Shown here piece after piece: positions 1 through 7,224 of a DNA stretch of 17,969 bases. Under the pieces are notes generated by a model, which did no database searches, had not been told where the DNA came from, and saw nothing but the letters and a program-made list of their open reading frames with translations. Position 1 is the first letter of the stretch; each line of letters starts with the position of its first letter. The translations under genes and the position numbers were made by a program. This DNA is from JBKEAD01 sp047973165 (GTDB lineage: Bacteria > Verrucomicrobiota > Verrucomicrobiia > Chthoniobacterales > JBKEAD01), in the NCBI GenBank assembly GCA_047973165.1, contig JBKEBM010000035.1:1-17969 (forward strand). The letters run 5' to 3'.

Positions 1-93
1 CCGTCGCATCCGCCTTCTGCTTTCCAGTGCCTGTCCCACACAGGAAATCTTTGCCTTGGTGGCACGCAGGCTCAGTTCGGCCTGAGAAAACAT
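1..93 (-). CDS. possible 5' end of an unidentified gene, cut by the left window edge
   Basis: An ATG at 91-93 on the minus strand opens a frame that stays open for 31 codons to the window edge, beginning MFSQAELSLRATKAK and ending in an arginine-rich run. An in-frame TGA lies 18 nt upstream of the ATG, so this is the first available start. GGGGA about 7 nt upstream could be a Shine-Dalgarno site. The frame reads in the same direction as the genes to its right. I do not recognise the product. A 31-codon open frame can arise by chance, so this may not be a gene. Confidence 0.3.
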   Translation of the reverse strand, partial: MFSQAELSLRATKAKISCVGQALESRRRMRR

Positions 94-382
94 GGTGCTG
101 TCCCCGGCACCTCAAAAACAAGGGGGGTTGGGGGAAGTGTGTTCACTCCTCCATGAGATCCTCTCAAACCGACTCCAATCCGCCCGTCAACCTCTCGATC
201 TCTAATACGACACGAATATCTTCGCCTGATGATATTTCCGGGCTAGCAAAAAGACAAGCAAATACACGAATGTGGATTACTAACTCGTATGATAGCGACC
301 GCAGCATGGTGCGTTGCTCACACGACGCGGTCGTTTTATCAAAACGACCCTACCGGGGGGGATTGTCATACGAATCAGAGAT
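94..382. other. intergenic stretch without a convincing gene
   Basis: This lies between the possible gene at the left edge and the end of the amidase gene. It holds a G-rich tract on the plus strand (121-135), a nested inverted-repeat structure (285-373), and one short minus-strand frame (164-307, ATG start, 47 codons, beginning MLRSLSYELV). That frame has no clear ribosome binding site. After its TGA the same frame continues EDLMEE to a second TGA at 143-145, which could mark a decayed gene or chance. I recognise no family in it. A 141-codon plus-strand frame over this region runs into the amidase gene and is treated as spurious. Confidence 0.5.
285..373. repeat. nested inverted repeats able to form alternative hairpins
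   Basis: Outer arms TCGTATGA (285-292) and TCATACGA (366-373) are exact reverse complements. Inside, GGTCGTTTT (329-337) and AAAACGACC (341-349) form a perfect 9-bp stem with a 3-nt loop. CGACCGC (296-302) can instead pair with GCGGTCG (327-333), which uses part of the same sequence, so the two inner hairpins exclude each other. It sits just past the end of the amidase operon, but neither strand has a U-run directly after the 9-bp hairpin, so it is not a standard intrinsic terminator. It could be an RNA structure, a protein-binding palindrome or a decayed mobile element. Confidence 0.5.
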
Positions 383-1456
383 TCAGGGAAGCTTCAGTTT
401 TTCCTTTGAAGCCGGATCCAGCGATGTGTCGGGACGGACCATCTCGCGATAATCGTTAACCACCCGAGGGGCAATGCGGTATTCGCTTAGCAGCCGGTAG
501 CTTGAAATTCCATCGACAATGGCATCTGCCAGACGATTGCGCCAGGCCGTGGAGGAGACATTTCGCGCATCATGCCTGTTTGACAAAAAGGCCCCTTCCA
601 CCAAAACACTCGGTAACGTAGTCAGACGCAAAACCGCAAAACGTGCCCGCTTGACCCCGCGATCCTCCCCACCGAGACGTCCGACCATAGCGTGATGGAC
701 TGCATTGGCCAGGGCAAAGCTTTCCATGTCCGATATGTTTCCCTTTTCGTTGGCCATGTCCCGCGAGCGCAGGCGTTCGTAACCCGTCGAGGGAGCACCT
801 CGCGGCGTCGTGCAAAAGACCTCGATTCCTTTTGCTGCGCGATTGTCTGAGGCATTGAAATGAATGCTTACAAAAATGGCATCCTTTTCCCGATTGGCGA
901 TTCGTGCGCGTTCTTCGAGAGGCACAAAAGCATCGCGATTGCGTGTCATGAGAACCCGAAAGCCGCGCTTCAGCAGTCGATCCCGGACTCGCCGGGCCAG
1001 GTCGAGATTGAAATTTTTTTCGTAGGCATAGCGGCTGTGTGCTCCGCCGTCGTGCCCGCCGTGTCCGGGGTCGAGCACGATGGTTCTTACGGGGCGAAGT
1101 TTGATCTGAGCCTCGGGGCGCAAGGCTGGTTCGATCGTTTTTGCAATGTCTGTGCGAGAGACATAAAATGTCCCGTTTTGTTCGACCGTCGGAAAGCACA
1201 GCCAGTGGACAACCCCGTTTATATTGGCGGCCCGGCTGTTTGCCTGAAAGGTAATCTCCCTGTTTTTGCCTTTGAGAGTCAGACTTTTCGGGCGCATCGA
1301 GGGAACTTTTTTAAGCTGATAAAAAGCTTCTACATTCTTTTGCGGGACATACTCCAGGCCGTTTATTTTCTTAATGCTCCACACATCGGATGCCTGCGAT
1401 ACGGACAAGGCAATACACAAAGGAATGGCCTGAAAAAATCGCGCTAAAAAATGCAT
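383..1456 (-). CDS. N-acetylmuramoyl-L-alanine amidase, Amidase_3 family, secreted
   Basis: Zinc amidase that cuts the bond between N-acetylmuramic acid and L-alanine of peptidoglycan, probably in the periplasm for cell separation or wall turnover. The 357-residue product starts with a signal-peptide-like segment (residues 1-22, hydrophobic core, likely cleavage near SQA-SD). A region at about 30-112 resembles the copper amine oxidase N-terminal-like or AMIN-type domains often found ahead of this catalytic domain. The Amidase_3 domain covers about 124-320: VLDPGHGGHDGG with zinc ligand His132, Glu146 in YEKN, His199 in SIHFNAS, and the catalytic Glu287 in VLVEGAFLSN. All key residues are present. 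A 37-nt gap separates it from the E2 gene upstream on the same strand, so it is probably co-transcribed with the dehydrogenase genes. No clear Shine-Dalgarno site precedes the ATG. The family is sure; the specific paralogue is not. Confidence 0.93.
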   Translation of the reverse strand: MHFLARFFQAIPLCIALSVSQASDVWSIKKINGLEYVPQKNVEAFYQLKKVPSMRPKSLTLKGKNREITFQANSRAANINGVVHWLCFPTVEQNGTFYVSRTDIAKTIEPALRPEAQIKLRPVRTIVLDPGHGGHDGGAHSRYAYEKNFNLDLARRVRDRLLKRGFRVLMTRNRDAFVPLEERARIANREKDAIFVSIHFNASDNRAAKGIEVFCTTPRGAPSTGYERLRSRDMANEKGNISDMESFALANAVHHAMVGRLGGEDRGVKRARFAVLRLTTLPSVLVEGAFLSNRHDARNVSSTAWRNRLADAIVDGISSYRLLSEYRIAPRVVNDYREMVRPDTSLDPASKEKLKLP

Positions 1457-1493
1457 CGGCTGTTACCCAGGCAAAGCTGGCAGGGACAAGGAG

Positions 1494-2696
1494 CTACAAT
1501 TCTTCGGGAGAATTTAAAAGCTCGCTGATACGCTGCAGAAGCCGACCTGCTGCTCCGCCGTCGAGCACCCTGTGATCAAAACTCAAAGTAAACATCGACT
1601 CCGTAACCGGCTCGAAGACTTTCTTTTCCTTGTTCCAGGCTGGTGCCGTGCGTCCCGCGCCCATTCCCAGCAGAACAGTTTGTTCCGGCAAAGGAATCGG
1701 CGTGGCAATCGTAAGTCCAAAAACTCCGTAGTTTGTGATGGTCGCAATCGACCCACCCGTTTCTCCCTGCGGAAGACGACGCTGACGCGCCAGATCGACG
1801 AGCCTGTTGTAACGCTCAACAAGAGCTGAAAGTGAAAACTGATCAGCGTTGCGGATGACCGGGACCAGCACCCCATCCTCTGCCTCGACCGCAAATCCGA
1901 TGTCCACCGAACGCGGGTGAATGATTCTCTCCCCAACGAGGCGTCCCGCAGGCGCACGATTTTCTCCGAGGGCGACGGCCAGTGCCCGGAGAGTATAGAG
2001 TGCCGGTCCGGCTTTCACCTCGCTGTTGCGGCGGTGCTCCAGAAGTTTATCCAGCTCAATCGGCAAAACAACCGTGGCCAAAGGCCGCGTCCAACTGCGT
2101 CGCATCGCATCCGCCACGGCAACACGCATAGTCGATGCGGGAGTATTTTTATTTCGCTCCAGGTCTTCAAGAAAACGCTCCAGGTCTTCGATCGTGACAC
2201 GCCCGCCAGCACCGCGTCCGGGGACTCCGGCGAGGTCAGCAGCATGCAGCCCAAGCTCCTCCATACGTGCTTTCATCCTTGGCGAGAGATAGCTTGCTCC
2301 ACCTGCGTGAGCAGGCACGGGCAGCCCACCGGTCACAGTTGGTTTGACCTTTTGTTGTTTTTTTTCGTCTTTCGGATCAGCTGCCTTTGGTGCTGCCTGC
2401 GCGGGGACACTTGGTTCATCCCGTCCGACCAGGCCGGCTTTCTCTGCATCTTCTTCCGTCGCTTCCAGGTAGCCAAGCGTAGCACCGACGGGGTAGCTTT
2501 CTCCGACTTCGGAGCACCATTCGATCATTTTTCCAACGCAGGGAGCGGTTACCCCCATGACAGCTTTGTTGGTTTCGACTTCAAGCACATCTGCATTTGA
2601 GGGGATGTCTTCGCCGGGATTTATAATGTGTCTGACAATGGTGGCCTCGGCGATAGACTCGCCCAGTTGCGGCATGTGAATAGGAAAACGAAGCAT
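1494..2696 (-). CDS. 2-oxoacid dehydrogenase E2, dihydrolipoamide acyltransferase
   Basis: Core acyltransferase of a pyruvate or branched-chain 2-oxoacid dehydrogenase complex in the cytoplasm; it carries acyl groups on lipoyl-lysine and passes them to CoA. In 400 residues it has one lipoyl domain (about 3-78) with the modified lysine in VETNKAVM at Lys44, a charged and proline/alanine-rich linker (80-130), a peripheral subunit-binding domain (about 136-177, YLSPRMKARMEELGL ... GRVTIEDLERFL) and the catalytic domain (about 188-398) with the active-site motif DHRVLDGG (His375, Asp379). The length fits a single-lipoyl E2. The gene lies 36 nt after E1 beta and 37 nt before the amidase, all on one strand. 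No E3 gene follows, so lipoamide dehydrogenase must come from elsewhere. Substrate choice (acetyl or branched-chain) cannot be told from the sequence alone. Confidence 0.95.
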   Translation of the reverse strand: MLRFPIHMPQLGESIAEATIVRHIINPGEDIPSNADVLEVETNKAVMGVTAPCVGKMIEWCSEVGESYPVGATLGYLEATEEDAEKAGLVGRDEPSVPAQAAPKAADPKDEKKQQKVKPTVTGGLPVPAHAGGASYLSPRMKARMEELGLHAADLAGVPGRGAGGRVTIEDLERFLEDLERNKNTPASTMRVAVADAMRRSWTRPLATVVLPIELDKLLEHRRNSEVKAGPALYTLRALAVALGENRAPAGRLVGERIIHPRSVDIGFAVEAEDGVLVPVIRNADQFSLSALVERYNRLVDLARQRRLPQGETGGSIATITNYGVFGLTIATPIPLPEQTVLLGMGAGRTAPAWNKEKKVFEPVTESMFTLSFDHRVLDGGAAGRLLQRISELLNSPEEL

Positions 2697-2732
2697 GGCT
2701 TGAAGGGTGAAGGACTTGTTAAAATACCTGGT

Positions 2733-3698
2733 TTAAAGTTCGAGAAGATTGTTGATAGCAGCGGTGATCGAAAGAGCTCGCGGGCGGTGAGCCGTCCATA
2801 AATTTGAGTGATAGGGCACCGGTGTATCGCGTGCATTGAAACGCTGTGGCGGCGCATCAAGAAGTCCGAAGCCCTCGGCAGTGACCCGTGCAACCACTTC
2901 GGCAGTGACTCCGCCCCAGGGCCATTCTTCGCTGACTACGAGCAGGCGGCCTGTGCGTGCGACACTTGCCAGTATGGTATCCGTATCGATTGGTTTTACG
3001 GAGCGCAGATCGACGACTTCGATGGCGTAACCGTCTTTTTCAAGTTCCTCCGCAGCTGCCAGAGTTTCGTGAAGCATAGCACCATGTGTCACGACTGTGG
3101 CGTCCCGCCCTTCACGGGCGATGCGTGCTTTTCCGATCGGAAGCACTTCCTCGGGAAGCCCGTCTGCTTTCAGGTGATAGTATAAAAATTTGTGTTCACA
3201 AAAAATGACGGGGTCGTCCAATTCCACTGAGGCGAGAAGCATTCCATAAACATCTTCCACCGTGGCCGGCGTCAGCACGACGAGGCCTGGGTAGTGAGCA
3301 TAAAGAGCCTCCATGCTTTGGCTGTGAAAGGGTCCACCGCCATCCGTGCCGCCGGACGGAAGCCGAATGACAATCGGGCAGGGCACGGCGGTACGGTAAA
3401 AATGAGTGGCAGCCTGGTTGACGATTTGATTGAAACCACAGGTCGAAAAATCGGCAAACTGCATTTCAATAATGGGACGCATTCCCTCGATGGCTGCTCC
3501 AATGGCAACTCCAATAATGGCATCTTCGCTAAGCGGAGCATCGATGACTCGCCCGGGGAATTCTTTGGCCAGGTTTTTGGTTGCTTTAAAGGCACCTCCG
3601 AATGTTCCGATATCCTGCCCGTAGATAAAGACGCGAGAGTCTTCCCGCAGAAGGTGTGCCTGAGCTTCACGAATGGCATCAATATAAGTCACACTCAT
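2733..3698 (-). CDS. 2-oxoacid dehydrogenase E1 component, beta subunit
   Basis: Partner of the alpha subunit in the thiamine-diphosphate-dependent E1 enzyme that decarboxylates a 2-oxoacid and acylates the E2 lipoyl group. The 321-residue product is a typical length. It shows the transketolase-like pyrimidine-binding domain (about 4-178), including the glutamate that activates thiamine (Glu58 in APLSEDAIIG) and the GGPFHSQS motif around His125, and then the C-terminal transketolase domain (about 190-310). Its ATG overlaps the stop codon of the alpha gene by 4 nt (ATGA), so the two are translationally coupled and should be made in equal amounts. Similar pairs act on pyruvate, branched-chain 2-oxoacids or acetoin. 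With a following E2 but no acetoin-specific genes, pyruvate or branched-chain acids are more likely. Confidence 0.95.
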   Translation of the reverse strand: MSVTYIDAIREAQAHLLREDSRVFIYGQDIGTFGGAFKATKNLAKEFPGRVIDAPLSEDAIIGVAIGAAIEGMRPIIEMQFADFSTCGFNQIVNQAATHFYRTAVPCPIVIRLPSGGTDGGGPFHSQSMEALYAHYPGLVVLTPATVEDVYGMLLASVELDDPVIFCEHKFLYYHLKADGLPEEVLPIGKARIAREGRDATVVTHGAMLHETLAAAEELEKDGYAIEVVDLRSVKPIDTDTILASVARTGRLLVVSEEWPWGGVTAEVVARVTAEGFGLLDAPPQRFNARDTPVPYHSNLWTAHRPRALSITAAINNLLEL

Positions 3699-4753
3699 AT
3701 TTCGCTGTTGGTGTTGAGGGTTTCTTTGCTGGAGAAGGCCGTCCAGTCTTCCTGCTGCGGATCGGGTGCGGGCTCGCGCAAAACTTTTCCGGTTGTGCGG
3801 TCGACTTCATCGACACATTCTGTATGCCAGTCGGAGATTTCTTTTTCGGTGGCCCATTTTTTTTGCTGAAGAAAATCTTCGGCAACTTTGAGGCAGTCTT
3901 TGCCGAGGTGTTTGGTTTTTAATTTTGAATCCACGTAGCGGGCGTCGTCGTGCTCACCGTGACCTGTGAGACGAAGCAGGTCGGCAACCACCATTTGTGG
4001 CCCCTGACCATCGCGGGCATCCTGGACTGCAGCTCCCACGGTCACCAGGCAGGAGCCGAGATCGACACCATCTGCACGGCGAACCTTTACACCGTAGCCG
4101 ATGGCTTTATCGGTCAGGTCTTCGCAAACGAACTGGCGCGAATTTGGTGTGGAGTATGCGTATTGGTTATTGGCAACCACGAGAACGAGCGGTGCCTTTT
4201 CGACAGCGGCAATGTTTATTCCCTCGTGAAAAGCACCTGTCGAAGTCGCACCGTCGCCGATGCAGGTGGCTCCGACCATCCCCGTTTCACCGCGCATCTG
4301 ACGTGCCATGAGACCGCCAACGACAACCGGAATCATAGCGCCGAGATGGCTGATCATCGCGAGATAGCCCTCATCGGGGCGTCCGCGGTGGATATTTCCG
4401 TCGCGTCCGCGCATGCTGCCGAGCTGCGAGCCGAGGTAAGTTCGCAAGGTGTCGAGGACGGTATCGCCAAAAGCCATACGCCCCGCCTGGTCGCGGATGA
4501 GTGGTGCAAAAATATCTCCCTTGCGGAGGTTGATCCCGACCGAGACGCTGAGAGCCTCCTGGCCGCGTCCGAGAAAGACACCACCTTTGATTTGCCCGCC
4601 GCGATAAAGACTCCCGAGTTTTTCTTCAAGCACGCGGGCAAGCTGCATCGTGCGAAAGGCTTTTAAATACTGCTTTTTGTCGATGAGAGATTCAAGGTCG
4701 GCAGAATCAGGCACATCAGGAGCCTTTTTAGATGCAGTTGTGGCGGCAGACAT
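3695..4753 (-). CDS. 2-oxoacid dehydrogenase E1 component, alpha subunit
   Basis: Thiamine-diphosphate-binding subunit of the E1 decarboxylase. From the ATG at 4753 the product has 352 residues. The cofactor motif runs from GDGATSTG (167-174) to NN (195-196), and the phosphorylation-loop-like region reads RLTGHGEHDD (261-270). GVFLGRGQEA (58-67) and FAPLIRDQ (82-89) are further family motifs. An upstream in-frame TTG at 4789 would add 12 residues, but neither start has a clear Shine-Dalgarno site. ATG is preferred, since residues 1-25 are already a non-conserved Ala/Lys/Asp-rich extension. It is the first gene of the E1 alpha-E1 beta-E2-amidase run, so a promoter should lie in 4754-4880. The GHGEHDD loop differs from what I recall of classical PDH or BCKDH alpha chains, so the substrate stays open. 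Confidence 0.93.
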   Translation of the reverse strand: MSAATTASKKAPDVPDSADLESLIDKKQYLKAFRTMQLARVLEEKLGSLYRGGQIKGGVFLGRGQEALSVSVGINLRKGDIFAPLIRDQAGRMAFGDTVLDTLRTYLGSQLGSMRGRDGNIHRGRPDEGYLAMISHLGAMIPVVVGGLMARQMRGETGMVGATCIGDGATSTGAFHEGINIAAVEKAPLVLVVANNQYAYSTPNSRQFVCEDLTDKAIGYGVKVRRADGVDLGSCLVTVGAAVQDARDGQGPQMVVADLLRLTGHGEHDDARYVDSKLKTKHLGKDCLKVAEDFLQQKKWATEKEISDWHTECVDEVDRTTGKVLREPAPDPQQEDWTAFSSKETLNTNSEI

Positions 4754-4880
4754 TCGCGAAAGTCTAGAGAGACTTTTCTGATGCTGCAACCGAATCGTTT
4801 AAAAATAACCAAAAAGATAATATTGCGTTACAGGTTACTTTTTCGATTTTTTCTGTCCGTTTCAGAAAAAATTTTTCCTG

Positions 4881-4930
4881 GAAAGAAAAAATACAAAACT
4901 TCCGATCAACATGAAAATGGGAAGTCTTTG
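4881..4930 (-). terminator. intrinsic terminator after ppk
   Basis: Reading the minus strand, beginning about 7 nt after the ppk stop codon, CAAA(g)ACTTCC pairs with GGAAGTTTTG. This gives a 10-bp stem with one bulged base and a loop of about 16 nt, followed at once by TATTTTTTCTTTC. Stem plus U-rich tail in the right place fits a rho-independent terminator. It would separate ppk from the dehydrogenase operon downstream. The large loop lowers confidence a little. Confidence 0.55.
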
Positions 4931-4937
4931 AGCACAG

Positions 4938-7007
4938 CTATTGATCAATATTAATCCGCACTTTTTTACGGCGGATTGCATCCGCTAAAAACTCCGCTTG
5001 TGCATTAAATGGCGGCAAATTATTTTTCACAACGCCATACGTCCCATCCGAAAACATCACACGGCTTTTCACATTGTCTCGCCAAAACCAATCCAGAATC
5101 TCTTCGACATGCTCAAATACTTTCGGAGCCGTAACCGGAAAAGCTGTCTCCACGCGACGAAAAAGATTTCGCTGCATCCAGTCCGCACTCCCCAGAAAAA
5201 TCTGCGGCTCCCCGGCATTCTCAAAACGAAAGATACGGCTGTGTTCCAAAAATCTCCCCACGATACTGCGCACCTCGATATTTTCACTCACCCCGGGAAC
5301 TCCTGGGCGAAGCGCACACATCCCGCGAACCAGCAGGCGAACTTTTACCCCTGCACAAGACGCACGATAAAGCGATGCGATAATTCCCTTCTCAATCAGT
5401 GAATTAATCTTGGCATAAATCCCGGACGGACGCCCCATCTTGGCATTTCTGATCTCCCGCTCGATCAGCTCCTGAAAGCATCCGTAGAGATCATACGGCG
5501 CAACCATCAACTCCTTCATTCCAGGATATTTCGAGATACCGGTGATGAGGTTAAATGTCTCCGCCAGGTCCTGCGTGATCTCCTCCCGACAGGTAAAAAG
5601 CCCCAGGTCTGTATAAATCCGCGCCGTCGAGGGATGATAATTTCCCGTGCCCAGATGCGCGTAACGCCGGATCGACTCCCCCTCATTTCGCACCACCAGA
5701 ATCGCCTTCGCATGCGTCTTCAGACCGGCAACACCATAGACAACATCCACTCCGGCCTCACGCATCGCCCGTGCCCACTTAATGTTTGCAGCCTCATCAA
5801 AACGCGCCTTCAGCTCGATACAAACCGTCACCTGCTTCCCGTTTTGTGCCGCCTGAATCAGTGCCTGCACAATCGGCGAATCCGAACTCGTGCGATACAG
5901 CGTCTGCTTAATCGCCAGCACCTGCGGGTCCTCTGCCGCCTGTGCCACAAAATCCACCACCGTCTGAAAACTATCATACGGATGGTGCAGCAAAATATCC
6001 TCCCGCCTGATATGATAAAAAATATCCGCATCCGCTTCGAGAGTCACAACCCGCAACGGATTAAATCGCTTATACCTCAAATCCGGACGATCAATCTGTA
6101 TGGCCAGCGGCATCAGCCTTACCAGATTCAGCGGTCCGTCGATACAAAAGACATCCTCCTGCTCCAGGCCAAAAGTATCCACCAGCCGATCAATCATCTC
6201 CGGCGGGCAATCCGCATCCACCTCCAGCCGCACGGCAGCCCCTCGATTCACGCGACGCAGTTCGGCCTCGATCGCATTGAGTAAATTATGTATCTCCTCA
6301 TCATCGACATACAGATTACTGTTTCGAGTAATCCTGAAGAGATGCGCCCCCTTAATTTTCATCCCATGAAAAAGTGTTCCCACATGCTCCTTAATAATAT
6401 GCCCGAGAAAAACAAAATGCTCCTCACTGGCACCTCCCTGAAAAGGCACCACCCGCGGTAAAATACGCGGCACCTGCACCACGGCCACATCTGTGGCCAG
6501 GTCCTCTCCCTCAAACTCCACAAGCACATTCAGACTCTTATTTAAAAGCTGCGGAAAAGGATGAGCCGGATCGATCGCCAGTGGTGTGAGCACGGGATAA
6601 ACCGAGTCATGAAAAAATTTCTCAAAGTAAGCCCGCTCATCCCTGGAGACATCGGGGTAGTTATGAAAAGTGATCCTGTTCTCTTCAAGCTGCGGAGCGA
6701 TTAGCTTATTCCAGCACTCATACTGATCTCTCACCATCCGCCGCACACGTTTTGCAATGAGGTCGATCTGCTCGGTCGCGCTCTTCCCGTCCGGCCCAAC
6801 TTCGCTCGCATGATTTTGCTTCTGCTGCTTCAGCCCCGCAAAACGCACCTCAAAAAACTCATCCAGATTCGAGCTGACGATACAAAGAAACTTCAGTCTC
6901 TCCAGCAGCGGATTACTCTCATCCCGAGCCTGCTCAATAACTCGTTGATTAAACTCCAGCCAACTTAGTTCACGATTAATATAATATTGAGGATCATCGA
7001 AATTCAC
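4938..7007 (-). CDS. ppk1: polyphosphate kinase 1
   Basis: Makes inorganic polyphosphate from the gamma-phosphate of ATP, reversibly, for phosphate and energy storage and stress response; usually membrane-associated. The 689-residue product matches PPK1 in length and layout: N-terminal helical domain (INRELSWLEFNQRV, 10-23, then SSNLDEFFEVR, 45-55), head domain, and two phospholipase-D-like catalytic domains. The autophosphorylated histidine corresponds to His432 in KTHAK and the second conserved histidine to His451 in YAHLGTGNYH (by comparison with E. coli His435 and His454). The start is GTG at 7005-7007, backed by a good Shine-Dalgarno GGAGAG 7 nt upstream. No exopolyphosphatase gene (ppx) or phosphate-transport gene is adjacent. 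Flanking genes on both sides read in the same direction, but intergenic gaps and a terminator suggest ppk is its own unit. Confidence 0.97.
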   Translation of the reverse strand: MNFDDPQYYINRELSWLEFNQRVIEQARDESNPLLERLKFLCIVSSNLDEFFEVRFAGLKQQKQNHASEVGPDGKSATEQIDLIAKRVRRMVRDQYECWNKLIAPQLEENRITFHNYPDVSRDERAYFEKFFHDSVYPVLTPLAIDPAHPFPQLLNKSLNVLVEFEGEDLATDVAVVQVPRILPRVVPFQGGASEEHFVFLGHIIKEHVGTLFHGMKIKGAHLFRITRNSNLYVDDEEIHNLLNAIEAELRRVNRGAAVRLEVDADCPPEMIDRLVDTFGLEQEDVFCIDGPLNLVRLMPLAIQIDRPDLRYKRFNPLRVVTLEADADIFYHIRREDILLHHPYDSFQTVVDFVAQAAEDPQVLAIKQTLYRTSSDSPIVQALIQAAQNGKQVTVCIELKARFDEAANIKWARAMREAGVDVVYGVAGLKTHAKAILVVRNEGESIRRYAHLGTGNYHPSTARIYTDLGLFTCREEITQDLAETFNLITGISKYPGMKELMVAPYDLYGCFQELIEREIRNAKMGRPSGIYAKINSLIEKGIIASLYRASCAGVKVRLLVRGMCALRPGVPGVSENIEVRSIVGRFLEHSRIFRFENAGEPQIFLGSADWMQRNLFRRVETAFPVTAPKVFEHVEEILDWFWRDNVKSRVMFSDGTYGVVKNNLPPFNAQAEFLADAIRRKKVRINIDQ

Positions 7008-7224
7008 AAAAAAGCTCTCCGGTCTTAGAAAAAGATATACAGCAAGCCTCCATGCGGAAACAGGCTTTTTTTAAAAAGACTACAGAGCACCTCCGGAAAC
7101 CCCAGTTTTATTGTCTGCACCCTCATTCGTTGCGTGATGCAAGAAGCCGCCCCTGATCTACCACGTCGATCTTTATTCTCCGGAAAAAAACCCTCGCGCC
7201 GAGTGCTCCGACTACTCCGTGTAT
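7008..7224. other. intergenic region between symporter and ppk1, with weak hairpins
   Basis: This 217-nt gap holds the ppk1 leader and the end of the symporter transcript. Two weak structures are visible. Shortly after the symporter stop, the minus strand reads CTCGGCGCGAG then GG and seven T, a 4-bp stem with a 3-nt loop before a U-run, so at best a weak terminator. Near ppk1, AAGCCT (7044-7049) pairs with AGGCTT (7062-7067) and is followed by T on the plus strand, which points away from any visible plus-strand gene. I see no gene here; a 96-codon minus-strand frame running out of the symporter gene is a shadow. Confidence 0.4.
7015..7020 (-). promoter_or_regulatory. ribosome binding site of ppk1
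   Basis: GGAGAG on the minus strand, 7 nt before the GTG start. It fixes the GTG at 7007 as the ppk1 start. It stands out because most genes in this window lack such a site. Confidence 0.7.

Noticed and set aside
27..452. 141-codon plus-strand open frame
   Set aside because: It runs antisense into the conserved end of the amidase gene, has a low-complexity mix typical of a chance frame, and matches no family I know.
1917..2600. 227-codon plus-strand frame
   Set aside because: Antisense to E2, covering its lipoyl and subunit-binding domains; composition is that of a shadow frame.
3950..4666. 238-codon plus-strand frame
   Set aside because: It lies fully antisense to the E1 alpha gene, whose cofactor motifs are intact; a long shadow frame.
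5634..6284. 216-codon plus-strand frame rich in Arg, His and Ile
   Set aside because: Antisense to ppk1 catalytic domains; its odd composition comes from ppk1 codons read backwards.
7082..7213. Possible fourth copy of the palindromic repeat between ppk1 and the symporter
   Set aside because: GAGCAC and GGAAACC resemble a repeat tip, but the similarity ends after about 30 nt and the other end does not match; treated as chance.
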